The notes under the pieces are model-generated. The model was not told the DNA's origin, ran no database searches, and was given only the letters and a program-made list of their open reading frames with translations. Of a stretch of DNA of 64,000 nt, positions 9,872-19,270 are shown piece by piece. The stretch is from Nostoc sp. FACHB-280. GTDB taxonomy: Bacteria > Cyanobacteriota > Cyanobacteriia > Cyanobacteriales > Nostocaceae. Position numbers and translations under genes: made by a program. How positions within the stretch are numbered: position 1 is the first letter of the stretch; every line of letters starts with the position of its first letter. The stretch is from assembly GCF_014697615.1 (NCBI RefSeq), contig NZ_JACJSD010000026.1, forward strand, positions 1-64,000, written 5' to 3'.

Positions 9872-11095
9872 ATGCCAACCTTCATCGCCAAAATTCGAGA
9901 TCCTCAAGGAAAATCTCGAACTGAAAAAATCGTTGCTGAATCTCTAGCCGAAGCCCGTACTAATCTTAGAGATAAAGGTTTTGTAGTTCAAGAACTCAAA
10001 CAATCTCAAGGCTTGGCATTCAGTTTTGATATCCAAAAAATTAAGAATTCATTTGTTAAGGTTGAAGTTAAAGAAAAAGCGGTTTTTTCTCGACAACTTG
10101 CGACCTTAGTCAATGCGGGTGTTGCCATTGTGAGAGGTTTGGGGGTACTGGCAGAGCAGTGTACCAATCCAAAGATGAAACAAGCACTCATTGATATTAG
10201 TAATGATGTGCAGAGTGGTGTCAATCTTTCCGATTCTATGCGGAAACATCCTGACTGTTTTGATGGTTTGTATGTCAGTATGATTCAAGCTGGGGAAGTA
10301 GGGGGTGTATTAGATGAAGTACTCAATCGTTTAGCGAAATTACTAGAAGATGTAGCAAGATTACAAAACCAGATTAAATCCGCATTAGCTTATCCTGTGG
10401 TTGTGGGTTGTATTGCTATCGTCATTTTTGTGGGTATGACAGTGTTTCTGTTACCTATTTTTGCGAAAATATTTGTCGAGCTAGGTACAGAATTGCCTGC
10501 TTTAACGCAATTTTTGATGACCTGTAGTGAAATTTTAAGAAGTTGGAAAGTTTTCATTATTATTGGTGCTGTTTCTGCCGCAAAATTTGCTTATGGTCAG
10601 TACTATAAAACTCGTGTTGGTAGAGAAACTATCGACCGTTTATCTCTCAAAATGCCTTTATTTGGTGATTTGATTCAGAAATCTTCTGTAGCGAGATTTA
10701 GCCGAACTTTTGGTTCTTTGACTCGTTCCGGCGTACCCATTTTGACTTCCTTAGAAATTGTCCGAGATACATCAGGAAATCAAGTTATTGCCAATGCTAT
10801 AGATGGCGCTCGTGCAGAAGTTCAACAAGGTGGGATGATCAGTCTTGCTCTGCAAAAGGCGAATGTCTTTCCAGCAATGGCAATCCAAATGATTAGTATT
10901 GGTGAAGAAACGGGAGAATTAGATGGGATGTTAATGAAAGTCGCTGATTTCTATGAAGATGAAGTTGAGCAAGCAGTAAAAGCTCTTACTAGTGTTCTTG
11001 AACCAATTATGATTTTGGTTTTAGGAAGTATGGTTGGTACTATTTTGATGTCGATGTATTTGCCTCTATTCAAGGTGTTTGAAAAGCTGGGATAA
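9872..11095 (+). CDS. pilC: Type IV pilus inner-membrane platform protein PilC
   Basis: A 407-residue GspF/PilC platform protein with two repeated T2SSF helical domains (about 70-195 and 275-400). The family signatures FSRQLATLVNAG and FSRTFGSLTRSGVPI head the two domains, and each has the MIxxGExxGxLD-like segment. Three hydrophobic spans are visible near residues 170-195, 220-240 and 375-395. It anchors the PilB and PilT motors to the pilus base. Same strand and order as pilB-pilT; 102 bases separate it from pilT. Confidence 0.95.
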   Translation: MPTFIAKIRDPQGKSRTEKIVAESLAEARTNLRDKGFVVQELKQSQGLAFSFDIQKIKNSFVKVEVKEKAVFSRQLATLVNAGVAIVRGLGVLAEQCTNPKMKQALIDISNDVQSGVNLSDSMRKHPDCFDGLYVSMIQAGEVGGVLDEVLNRLAKLLEDVARLQNQIKSALAYPVVVGCIAIVIFVGMTVFLLPIFAKIFVELGTELPALTQFLMTCSEILRSWKVFIIIGAVSAAKFAYGQYYKTRVGRETIDRLSLKMPLFGDLIQKSSVARFSRTFGSLTRSGVPILTSLEIVRDTSGNQVIANAIDGARAEVQQGGMISLALQKANVFPAMAIQMISIGEETGELDGMLMKVADFYEDEVEQAVKALTSVLEPIMILVLGSMVGTILMSMYLPLFKVFEKLG

Positions 11096-11103
11096 AAGCG
11101 AAA

Positions 11104-11158
11104 GGATGAAGTATGAAACTTCATCCTTCACACTTTATACTTCATACTTTATAAAATT
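11104..11158. repeat. Hairpin in a CTTCATACTTT repeat
   Basis: A 9-bp stem (GGATGAAGT / ACTTCATCC) with a 5-base loop at 11104-11126, followed by CACTTTATACTTCATACTTTATA. The same element occurs at about 3040-3073, and a relative at 60424-60470. It lies directly after pilC and may attenuate transcription into the next gene. Confidence 0.6.
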
Positions 11159-11716
11159 ATGCCTGTGCAGAAATCTCATTATGAAGCCAGCTTGGCAGAA
11201 TATAGCAATCATCAAGCAGCGATCGCTCTCCTCAAACAATACCGACCATACCTAGAAATGATTCCTAGTTTGCGTCGCCCAGATGAAAGCGTAATTACTA
11301 TTCCTTTACCTATTGTTCGTCTGCGTAAAACTGTTTCCGAGGTTCCCCAGGCTATTTGTCTACCCTGTGATGTGGCAATTTTAATGTGCGATCCAGAATG
11401 GAAAATTAAAACTGGAGCGGAAATCTTAATCTTTATTCACCGTCCCCATGAAGACTTTTCTGATTTGTTGGGACGTTGGCGACAAACCCAAATTTTCTTA
11501 GATCAAGACTATGAATGGTTAATGCCACCTCGCCATAGTCATATATTAAGTGAAGGAGCAAATACTATATATCCGTTGTTTGTAGTGTTTAGTGAAACAT
11601 CAGAACGCATTCAACGAGGTCTTATCGGTGCAGAGTTGCCATTTGTGATGCAAACATCATATTTGCTATTGGAAGAAGAACGAAGAGAGGAAGAGGGGCT
11701 AGAGGCTAGGGAATAG
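11159..11716 (+). CDS. Conserved-looking hypothetical protein downstream of pilC
   Basis: A soluble 185-residue protein with no signal peptide or membrane span. I do not recognise the family. It has a mixed alpha/beta composition with several Trp and Pro residues (for example CDPEWKIKTGAEILIFIHRPHEDF, split by short strands) and an acidic, Glu/Arg-rich C-terminus ending EERREEEGLEARE. The last part of the gene merges into a GAGGCTAGGG-type intergenic repeat, so the C-terminal tail may be repeat-derived. Position after pilC on the same strand suggests co-transcription with the pilus genes, but the ATG is only 8 bases from the hairpin repeat and has no clear ribosome binding site. Confidence 0.65.
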   Translation: MPVQKSHYEASLAEYSNHQAAIALLKQYRPYLEMIPSLRRPDESVITIPLPIVRLRKTVSEVPQAICLPCDVAILMCDPEWKIKTGAEILIFIHRPHEDFSDLLGRWRQTQIFLDQDYEWLMPPRHSHILSEGANTIYPLFVVFSETSERIQRGLIGAELPFVMQTSYLLLEEERREEEGLEARE

Positions 11717-11789
11717 GGGCTAGGAGTAAGAGGAGAAAAAACAGCCTCTTAATCTCTTCTCTAGCTTCCAGCCTCTAGCTTCTAGCCGC

Positions 11790-12800
11790 TTATTTCACAA
11801 ACTGAGGCATGATTTCGGCTGCTGTGAATATGCCGTAAATACCGCGTTGATGAAGTTGCATTCCTGCTTTGAGATAACCAAAAGCTGGGCCGCAAACGTT
11901 TGCTGCCATACTGGTTTCATCGCCTAATGTAAAGGTATGGGTGGAAATTTTACCTTCAAAGGTGCGCCCTGTAACTTTAACATTGGTGCTAAGGGGCTTT
12001 TTCGGATTGCGGGTATCAACTACACCACCAACAGTAACGCGATCGCGATCTACGATTCCTGCTAACTCTAACATCACATCATCGGCGTGTTCCATATTTT
12101 CTAATGTCAGCACGCCATTGGTTTTATCTAGTAATGCTTCTACCTCTGCATCAGTCATTGCCCTTGCAGCTTCTACAGTATAACCGGGCATATGACCGAT
12201 ATCTTCTCGAACGGTGGCGCGGTAAGCTTCCCAGTTAGCAATACCGACACCAAAGGTAATCTCGACTTTGTGAATTTCAGCGTAGCTTTGGGCGGCTAAA
12301 GCAGCAGCAGCAGTTAACAGTCCTGGTGTTGCACCACATCCTGTCATATAGGTAATACCTGCGGCTTGTAGTTCGTCTTTCATAGCAATTAGTTGTTCTA
12401 CGGCACTGGTGCGCTTAATTGCATCTACTAACACACCGCGCCAACCAGATTGAATAAACTGCCGCGCTACAGAAGGAATAAAATCATTGGGTAGGTTGGG
12501 TAAAGCTAAAAAGTAGCCATCTACAGGTTGATTTGTATCAATTAAATCTTGAATACTGTTGTTTGTTAATGTACCAACTGGTTCTAAATAACCTACAGAA
12601 CCTTGCGATTGATAAATGGCAATGCAATCTTTAAAATTTAACCCTTCCGCAGCGTAAGCATAGCCTTTTTGATCTGCCACTGCTACTAAAGTCATTTCTC
12701 GTTTACCAGCAAGTACTTTGGCGGCTGCTTGTCCGAGTCCACCAAAACCCAGTACTCCTACCCGTAACGCTGGCGCAATATTGAGATTTTCTGTACTCAT
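11790..12800 (-). CDS. Saccharopine dehydrogenase-like NAD(P)-binding oxidoreductase
   Basis: A 336-residue protein from the ATG at 12800; a longer version would need a TTG at 12824. The N-terminal Rossmann fold has [15 protein letters not shown] (GxGGxG) and a strand ending VAVADQKG. The central [15 protein letters not shown] stretch resembles the loop of the saccharopine dehydrogenase/homospermidine synthase group. No substrate can be assigned; a true lysine-pathway role is doubtful in a cyanobacterium. It faces the pilC follower with its 3' end, and the 73-base gap contains a GCTAGAGGCT inverted repeat. The gene stands alone on its strand. Confidence 0.75.
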   Translation of the reverse strand: MSTENLNIAPALRVGVLGFGGLGQAAAKVLAGKREMTLVAVADQKGYAYAAEGLNFKDCIAIYQSQGSVGYLEPVGTLTNNSIQDLIDTNQPVDGYFLALPNLPNDFIPSVARQFIQSGWRGVLVDAIKRTSAVEQLIAMKDELQAAGITYMTGCGATPGLLTAAAALAAQSYAEIHKVEITFGVGIANWEAYRATVREDIGHMPGYTVEAARAMTDAEVEALLDKTNGVLTLENMEHADDVMLELAGIVDRDRVTVGGVVDTRNPKKPLSTNVKVTGRTFEGKISTHTFTLGDETSMAANVCGPAFGYLKAGMQLHQRGIYGIFTAAEIMPQFVK

Positions 12801-13061
12801 AGTGAATTTCTGAAGTTGAATCAAAAGCTTTGAGTCTGAACCATCTTGGCTGATGGTGGTTGCTCCCAGCTATAAAGGTTAATTATGCTTTATTATCCTG
12901 GTTTCTTCCCCAACCAGATCAGTTTTTTTACCAGAAATTATTTCTCAGTGGGTTAGGCTTGAGCAAATTTTCACGCAGATTACCGAACAAAGCGAGAGAA
13001 AGACGAACAAAGCTTTTGGACTTACAATAGAGTTTAAATGAAGCATCAATCTCCACTTTCC

Positions 13062-13328
13062 ATGAGCATAAGTCTGACTCCGCACCAAGAACGCTTGATT
13101 CAAAAAAAGCTCCAAACTGGGAAATATAACTCTGTAGAAGAAGTGTTAGAAACTGCTCTGAGATTGTTGGATGAATATGATCGTGCTGAAGCTGAATGGA
13201 TGGAGGATGTTCGGGGAAAAATTGATGCTGCGATCGCAATTTCAGAGCAAACACAACCCATTGACGGTGAGACCTTTGTAAATGAAATTTTAGACCGATT
13301 TCAGCAACAGCGTCAGGCAGGAAAATGA
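13062..13328 (+). CDS. parD: ParD-type antitoxin (type II toxin-antitoxin)
   Basis: An 88-residue protein from the ATG at 13062 (an upstream in-frame ATG at 13038 would add 8 residues). The N-terminus MSISLTPHQERLIQKKL, followed by YNSVEEVLETALRLLDEYDR, fits the ribbon-helix-helix DNA-binding domain of ParD. The C-terminal half is charged and probably wraps the toxin. It overlaps the next gene by 4 bases (ATGA), the usual arrangement of antitoxin before toxin. Expected to repress its own promoter. Confidence 0.88.
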   Translation: MSISLTPHQERLIQKKLQTGKYNSVEEVLETALRLLDEYDRAEAEWMEDVRGKIDAAIAISEQTQPIDGETFVNEILDRFQQQRQAGK

Positions 13329-13624
13329 ATCGCTACGTTATCAATATTCTGGCTAGTCATGACCTGAACGAAATTGCTGAATACTTCGCACAAAACAGCC
13401 TGGAAGCAGGTGAAAAATTTTTTCAAGAATTTAACCGCAAGTGCCAACAACTTGTTACATTTCCCAACAGTGGTAAAAGTTATGCAGAAATCCGCTCTGA
13501 CTTACGAGGATTAACACTTGAAGGCTACATCATTTTTTATAGAGTATTGGATGATGGAATTGAAATTTTGCGGGTAGTGAGTGGCCGTCGTAACCTTCCT
13601 TCTGTTTTTGATGGGTCTGAATAA
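13325..13624 (+). CDS. parE: ParE/RelE-family toxin
   Basis: A 99-residue RelE/ParE superfamily toxin. It has the N-terminal helix pair with LNEIAEYFAQNSLEAGEKFFQEF, the LVTFPNSGKSYAEIRSDLRGL segment, and the C-terminal strands YIIFYRVLDDGIEILRVVSGRRNL typical of the fold. Family members either cleave ribosome-bound mRNA or poison gyrase; sequence alone does not decide, though the pairing with a ParD-like antitoxin favours ParE. Start overlaps the antitoxin stop. Confidence 0.88.
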   Translation: MNRYVINILASHDLNEIAEYFAQNSLEAGEKFFQEFNRKCQQLVTFPNSGKSYAEIRSDLRGLTLEGYIIFYRVLDDGIEILRVVSGRRNLPSVFDGSE

Positions 13625-13733
13625 AATGACAATAGTCATCATTAGCCGTGATACAAAATTTGATGCTTATTCTGATGTTCATCGGATGTGGGTATAAAGA
13701 AGGCGATCGCTGCAAAAAGTCTAGAATTAAACT

Positions 13734-14315
13734 ATGACACAGGCACTTGAACCAAAAATTTACACTTCAGATGAGTATCTTGAACTGGAGATTGCATCCC
13801 AAACGCGGAGCGAGTACCGTAATGGAGCAATTATTCCTATGACTGGAGGTACACCCAATCATAATGAATTAGCAATTAATCTTGCAGCCTTGCTGAAATC
13901 TGCTTTGCGCGGAAAACCTTACCGTATTTTTGCTACTGATCAACGGCTTTGGATTCCCAATCGTAATATATATACTTATCCTGATGTGATGGTTGTAGAA
14001 AAACCTCTACAATTGCAAACAGGCCGCAACGATACAGTGATAAATCCTGGCTTTATTGCTGAAGTTCTTTCTAAATCAACACAAGATTACGATCACGGCG
14101 AAAAGTTTTCTGCTTACCGTAGTATTGAAAGCTTCTGTGAATATTTACTTGTTGATCAATACAGTATTCATGTAGAACATTATGTAAAAACTGCTGCTAA
14201 TCAATGGCTACTCTCAGAATATAATGATCCTCAAGTCATTTTGTCCTTGAATACCTTTGCGGCACATCTTCCAATCATCGATATTTACGAAAATATTGAT
14301 ATTGATTCTTTGTGA
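13734..14315 (+). CDS. Uma2 family (DUF820) PD-(D/E)XK nuclease-fold protein
   Basis: A 193-residue member of the Uma2 family, very expanded in filamentous cyanobacteria. The restriction-endonuclease-like core is visible: YPDVMVV supplies the Asp, FIAEVLSKST supplies the Glu, and the EKFSAYRSIESFCEYLLVD helix follows. The N-terminal YRNGAIIPMTGGTPNHNELAINL block is typical. Cellular function is unknown for the family. A second Uma2 gene starts 10 bases downstream; the two are clearly diverged rather than a recent duplicate. Confidence 0.88.
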   Translation: MTQALEPKIYTSDEYLELEIASQTRSEYRNGAIIPMTGGTPNHNELAINLAALLKSALRGKPYRIFATDQRLWIPNRNIYTYPDVMVVEKPLQLQTGRNDTVINPGFIAEVLSKSTQDYDHGEKFSAYRSIESFCEYLLVDQYSIHVEHYVKTAANQWLLSEYNDPQVILSLNTFAAHLPIIDIYENIDIDSL

Positions 14316-14324
14316 AATGTATAA

Positions 14325-14912
14325 ATGATGGTTGCTTTACCCGATCGCATTTTCATCAGCGCAGACGAATATCTAATTTGGGAACCCACCCAAGAACAAC
14401 GCTACGAATATTGGGATGGTGAAGTTGTCGCCATGAGTGGTGGGACACGCAACCATAATCGGGTGTCGGGAAATTTCTTTAAGCTTTTAGATGATGCTTT
14501 AGGCGATCGCATCTGTGAGGTATACATTGTAGATGTGAAGGTGCAGGTAGAAACAGGACAGAAGTATTTGTATCCTGATGTGGTGGTGACTTGTGACAAG
14601 CGGGATGATGATCCACAATTGATCCAATTTCCCTGTTTAATTATCGAAGTGCTTTCACCTTCAACGGAAGCAGCTGATAGGGGTAAAAAATTTGCTGCAT
14701 ATCGCCAATCTCCAACCTTGCAAGAATATGTTTTAGTACAAGTAGCACAACCGGGTGTGGAAGTATTTCGCCGCAACGAACAAGGAAAATGGGTATTGTC
14801 GGATTATAATTTGGGCGACACATTGCTACTAGAATCGGTAAATGTAGAAATAGCGATCGCTGATTTGTATCGACAAGTTAAATTTGAATCTGAAGTAATG
14901 GAAAATGAATAA
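14325..14912 (+). CDS. Uma2 family (DUF820) PD-(D/E)XK nuclease-fold protein, second copy
   Basis: A 195-residue Uma2 protein. The start could be either of two adjacent ATGs. It has YWDGEVVAMSGGTRNHNRVSGN, the acidic YPDVVVTCD, and LIIEVLSPSTEAADRGKKFAAYR, a closer match to the family EVLSPSTxxxDxxxK consensus than its neighbour. Likely co-transcribed with it. The function is not known; nuclease activity is inferred from the fold. Confidence 0.88.
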   Translation: MMVALPDRIFISADEYLIWEPTQEQRYEYWDGEVVAMSGGTRNHNRVSGNFFKLLDDALGDRICEVYIVDVKVQVETGQKYLYPDVVVTCDKRDDDPQLIQFPCLIIEVLSPSTEAADRGKKFAAYRQSPTLQEYVLVQVAQPGVEVFRRNEQGKWVLSDYNLGDTLLLESVNVEIAIADLYRQVKFESEVMENE

Positions 14913-14940
14913 GCTATGGGGCGATTTACTTTTTCAGAAT

Positions 14941-15405
14941 TTACCATTTGGAAAAGGGAAATTTTGCTAAATTACTGTTGAAATACCGCCCATCAGTAGA
15001 CACTTCTTCGCCAATCCATTCTGGTATTTCAATTTGTTGTTGTTCATCAGTTAATTCAACTTCTGCTAAGATTAGTCCTTTATTATCGCCATCAAACTCA
15101 TCAATTTCCCAAATTAACCCATTTAATTCTACTTTGTAACGCACCTTTTCAATTAATGGGCGATCGCACAATGTATCTAACATTTCCTCTGCGTCTGCTA
15201 GGGGAATTTCATATTCAAATTCAGACCGAGAACAATTCACACTTGGACTTTTAATTGTTAAATAACCTCGATTGTTCGCAATTCGCACTCTGACTGTAAC
15301 TGAGTTTTTAGTAGCAATATATCCTTGTCGATACACACTACCTTTACCTAGATTTCTCCAAGCATCTCCCTTCACTAAAAATTTCCGTTCTATTTCTTTA
15401 GCCAT
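14941..15405 (-). CDS. CYTH domain protein (triphosphate tunnel metalloenzyme)
   Basis: A 154-residue CYTH protein that opens with the diagnostic ExExK motif (KEIERKFLV, residues 3-11). Alternating basic and acidic strands line the predicted tunnel, including VRVRIANNRGYLTIKS, EFEYEIPLADAEEML and WEIDEFDGDNKGLILAEVEL. The family hydrolyses inorganic triphosphate or nucleoside triphosphates; small bacterial members such as this are often tripolyphosphatases. It converges on the Uma2 gene with a 28-base gap and starts 29 bases after the hybrid kinase ends, on the same strand, so it may be transcribed from the kinase promoter. Confidence 0.9.
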   Translation of the reverse strand: MAKEIERKFLVKGDAWRNLGKGSVYRQGYIATKNSVTVRVRIANNRGYLTIKSPSVNCSRSEFEYEIPLADAEEMLDTLCDRPLIEKVRYKVELNGLIWEIDEFDGDNKGLILAEVELTDEQQQIEIPEWIGEEVSTDGRYFNSNLAKFPFSKW

Positions 15406-15433
15406 GTGATTAATTTGGTAATATGTAAAAAAT

Positions 15434-18400
15434 CTAATTTGTATTTCTGAGGATATGCTGCAAACTCTTCAATAAGTCTTGGGCTGTAAACGGTTTTGGT
15501 AAAACTAATTGAACATTAGCTTTGGTAACTTCACTCAAGCCTTCATGGGGATTAAAGCCACTACAAGCAATGATTTTGACTTGCGGATTCATTTTTTGCA
15601 AGGTGCGAATGGCAGTCATTCCGTCCATTTCGGGCATAATCATATCCATCAGCACAGCTTTGATTTTGTGCTTGTGTTGGGCATAAAGTGCGATCGCTTC
15701 AATCCCATTACTCGCAGTCAAAATTTGATAATTGTAGTTTTCTAAGACAATCGTAGCAATTTCTAGAATTTTTGCTTCATCATCAACTACTAAAATTAAT
15801 TCTCCTTTTCCTAAAGGTACTGCTAAATTTTCACTTCTTGTTCCTTGACAGCCTTCCACTGCTGGTAAAAACAATTGAAATTTAGTTCCTTTGCCAACTT
15901 TACTAGAAACATTAATAAAACCACCATGACTTTTAATAATTCCTAGCACTGTCGAAAGACCTAATCCTGTGCCTATACCAATTTCTTTAGTGGTAAAAAA
16001 CGGCTCGAATATTCTATTTAATACTTCTGGTGGCATTCCCATACCGTTATCGGCTACCGTTAACTCGATATAATTTCCTGCTTGAACATCCAAGTTCATC
16101 TGGGCGTAGGCTTGATCAATAAATCGGTTTTCGGCAGAAATTTTGATTTTACCGCCATCTGGCATGGCATCACGGGCATTGACAACCAAATTCATCAGCA
16201 CTTGATGTAGCTGGGTAATATCTCCAGACACAGCTGATAAATCTTCAGGAATCGTGATGGAAAATTCGATAGATTTGGGAAATGTCTGTTTGGCAATCAA
16301 CAGCATTTCCGAAATTAAGTGCTTAATGGAAATAATAGTGCGATCGCCTTTAAATCCCCGTGCAAAAGATAATACTTGTTTCACCAAATCTGCACCACGT
16401 TTGGCGTTATTTTCAATAATTGCCATTAACTGATGATAACGCTCTTTGTCTTGGGGGAATTTCAATTGTAATAGTTGAGATGCTGCCAAAATCGGGGTCA
16501 AAATGTTGTTCAAGTCATGGGCAATCCCACCAGCTAGAGTCCCTAGGCTTTCTAATCTCTGGGTGCGAAAAAACTGTTCTTCTAATTGTTTCCTTTGGGT
16601 AATATCTGTATCAACAATCAAAATAGATTTGGGTTTTCCTGCACTGTCGTGCATCATTGTCCAGCGACTTTCGACAATAATTTCTTTGCCGGATTTGGTA
16701 ACTTTATGTAATTCGCCTTGCCAAGTACCCGTATTAATTACTTGTTCTATGGCTATGGGAATTTTGGCTGAGGGTTGTTGAAATAAAAGTTCGTCGGCGT
16801 TTTGGTTGACTGCTTCTTGGGCTTGCCAACCATACAAACGTTCCGCACCTTGATTCCAAAAAAGAATCTGATTTTGCAAATCTCGCACCACTATGGCATT
16901 AGTAACAATATCCAATAAAGCGGCTTGTTCTTTAATTTGCTGTTCAGCTTGTTTGCGTTCGTCGATATCTGTGGTTGTTCCAGTCAATCGGCTGGGCTGG
17001 TTGCTGTCGTCGTAGTACAATTGACCTGTAGAATTCAACCAGTGAATGCTGCCATCAGGCCAAACAGCCCGATATTCCACGATAAATTTTACACCTTGTT
17101 GAAGAGTAGCAGTCACAGCATCAGTAAAAGTTTGTCGATCTTCTGTATGCACTAACTCCAAAAACTCTGTTGTCGTCGGACACAATGTCCCACTGGGTAA
17201 ACCATAAAATGACCCCATATTAGCAGACCAAAGAGTTTCATCCGTCGGAATCTTCCACTCCCAAATACCCATGTGAGCGGCTTCTAAAGCTAAACTGAGT
17301 CTGGTTTCACTCTCACGCAATGATTCTTCTGTATGCTTGCGTTCAGTGATATCTTCAACAATGCCAGCGTAATAACAAATATTTCCTTGTTGATCAAGTA
17401 TTGTAAAAGTGCGATCCCAAACCCAACGTATCAAGCCATCAGGACGTAGAATGCGATATTCAATTTCAGTTGGTTCTCCAGCCAAATGTTGCGTCATCAT
17501 TTGATTAACGCGATCGCGATCGTCTGGATGTACTGCATCCATCCAAGATAATGGCTGTTCTTGCAAACTCTGGCGAGAACGACCCCAAATTTCTTCATAA
17601 GCTGGATTAATATACAAAAATTGCCTTGTTTGGGGGTCTTTCCACCAAATCAAAGCTTGGATGTTTTCCGCAATATGGTGAAATCTCGCTTCACTTTCCC
17701 GCAATGCTGCTTCTTTTTGTTCGCTATAAAACTTCTCTTGATTTTGCCAAGCTGCTTCAGCTTTTTGGTATTCCGAGATTTTTTGCTGCAACTGCCGATT
17801 TTCTGCCACAAGTTTTTCTAATTCATCCTGAGTTTGGTGCAGTTTCTCTTCTACCATCTGAAGTTTTTTACGAGTCTGTTGAAGTTCTTGATGAGTAGGG
17901 ATAAATGTCGGCGATTTAGATTTCATTCCTTGTGAGCGATGATGGTGAAAGGAACAACTTATACAATTAATTTGCCGATTATTATTTTGTGGTTGCTGTA
18001 AAGCTGTTTTAATACCAAATATTGTGTCGCGGTTAAAAGCTTGAATTAAAATATTAGCATTCACAATTCCTTTTAATTGACCTTGGCTATCCACAATTGG
18101 CAAATAACTAATTTGATAGTGATGCAATAGTGACCAAGCTGTGAAAATATCTGTTGCATAGCTTTCTTTGAGAGTAATCAATTCTGTCACCATCACTTCA
18201 GATACTTTTATCTGAGTAATATCTACTCCTGATGCAATAATATTTACTACATCTTTGGCTGTAATTATCCCTAATAAATATCCCGCTTCTACGACCAAGA
18301 TGCAGCTATTTTTTTGCTGGTTCAAAATATCAGGCTGTAAATATCTATTTAAGCCAGTCACAGACTGATTCTGAGTTTGTTTCTGACTCATCAAGATAAT

Positions 18401-18499
18401 AGCATCGACTAGATAACTATCAGGACTAATCATTAAAGGAGAAAAATTAATCAGATAATCTAAAGTCGGCAAATTAATTAGCTGATCTTGTAGTCGCAT
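15434..18499 (-). CDS. Hybrid sensor kinase: CBS pair, three PAS, HisKA, HATPase, receiver
   Basis: About 1021 residues from the ATG at 18499 (an upstream ATG at 18556 would add 19 residues). Order: two CBS-like motifs (about 10-165), a Cys/His cluster CISCSFHHH (179-187), a long coiled coil (about 203-268), PAS 1 (270-390), PAS 2 (395-518), PAS 3 (525-640), then HisKA with the phosphoacceptor His661 in GGIAHDLNNI. The HATPase domain has DNGMGMP and GTGLGLSTVLGII. A C-terminal receiver has VDDEAKIL, the phosphoacceptor Asp in VLMDMIMPEMDG and the conserved Lys in LPKPF. No membrane span, so it senses a cytoplasmic signal, perhaps adenylate binding by the CBS pair or redox at the Cys/His cluster. 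The PAS ligands cannot be told. Confidence 0.9.
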   Translation of the reverse strand: MRLQDQLINLPTLDYLINFSPLMISPDSYLVDAIILMSQKQTQNQSVTGLNRYLQPDILNQQKNSCILVVEAGYLLGIITAKDVVNIIASGVDITQIKVSEVMVTELITLKESYATDIFTAWSLLHHYQISYLPIVDSQGQLKGIVNANILIQAFNRDTIFGIKTALQQPQNNNRQINCISCSFHHHRSQGMKSKSPTFIPTHQELQQTRKKLQMVEEKLHQTQDELEKLVAENRQLQQKISEYQKAEAAWQNQEKFYSEQKEAALRESEARFHHIAENIQALIWWKDPQTRQFLYINPAYEEIWGRSRQSLQEQPLSWMDAVHPDDRDRVNQMMTQHLAGEPTEIEYRILRPDGLIRWVWDRTFTILDQQGNICYYAGIVEDITERKHTEESLRESETRLSLALEAAHMGIWEWKIPTDETLWSANMGSFYGLPSGTLCPTTTEFLELVHTEDRQTFTDAVTATLQQGVKFIVEYRAVWPDGSIHWLNSTGQLYYDDSNQPSRLTGTTTDIDERKQAEQQIKEQAALLDIVTNAIVVRDLQNQILFWNQGAERLYGWQAQEAVNQNADELLFQQPSAKIPIAIEQVINTGTWQGELHKVTKSGKEIIVESRWTMMHDSAGKPKSILIVDTDITQRKQLEEQFFRTQRLESLGTLAGGIAHDLNNILTPILAASQLLQLKFPQDKERYHQLMAIIENNAKRGADLVKQVLSFARGFKGDRTIISIKHLISEMLLIAKQTFPKSIEFSITIPEDLSAVSGDITQLHQVLMNLVVNARDAMPDGGKIKISAENRFIDQAYAQMNLDVQAGNYIELTVADNGMGMPPEVLNRIFEPFFTTKEIGIGTGLGLSTVLGIIKSHGGFINVSSKVGKGTKFQLFLPAVEGCQGTRSENLAVPLGKGELILVVDDEAKILEIATIVLENYNYQILTASNGIEAIALYAQHKHKIKAVLMDMIMPEMDGMTAIRTLQKMNPQVKIIACSGFNPHEGLSEVTKANVQLVLPKPFTAQDLLKSLQHILRNTN

Positions 18500-19270
18500 A
18501 GTTAATTTGTTAATTAAATGTATGTTCTTAACCTGAAAACAAGTTAGACAATGCAATCTATAGCAAATCCATGTTAAATATCATTGATTAAAATTTAATA
18601 GGGTATTGGGCAAATTTAACAGCAAAAATGGCATTTTTTTCTTAAATACAGTCTAAATCTAGCTTAGAGAGTTAATAGATATTCAGTGCTAGATTATTGA
18701 GTTAATTTTGGGGTATTCAAACTCATTTTATGGTCAAATGCCGATGAGATGATCCATTGATTCAAAAAATAAATCGTATTAATTGTGGGTTTAAAAATGC
18801 TTTGACAACATACGGATGTAACTTTTTATTCTTATGATTAAATAACAAAACTTATGATTAGCAAGAGCTTCAGAATTTTTTTTAAATAAAATGTCGGTAA
18901 TTAAGTTGTAAAAGCTACATGTTATATTGTGTAATAAATCTATGGAAAATATTAATTTTTTTTACTTACTGCTTCATAAAAAAAATAAGCCTTTTTGATA
19001 AGTTTTGAGAATTTAATTGCCAAAATGACAAGTCAAACGTCAGAGTACCGAAGATTAATCCCACAATTTTTCTGGCTATCCGCTTGTAACTTGAGATTCT
19101 GATTGAGTAATTTAAGTTAAATCAAGTAAAGTTTAAATTTTACTTATGTTTGCCCTCATGACGCTTGATGGTGATATTTTAGTTCTTCAGATAAAAAAAT
19201 CAAACACCAATAAGCTGTAAACTAAATCACCATTCAAACTGTAAAAAGACTGAAAACAAGGTAAAATTTT
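18500..19270. other. Long AT-rich intergenic region
   Basis: 771 bases between divergent genes, strongly AT-rich, with no ORF I would accept. It should carry the promoters of the hybrid kinase and of the ABM-like gene. No obvious hairpin, riboswitch or repeat was found. A 24-codon ORF at 19146-19220 lacks a ribosome binding site. Confidence 0.5.

Noticed and set aside
19146-19220. 24-codon ORF before the ABM-like gene
   Set aside because: No ribosome binding site and no recognisable peptide; expected by chance in AT-rich DNA.
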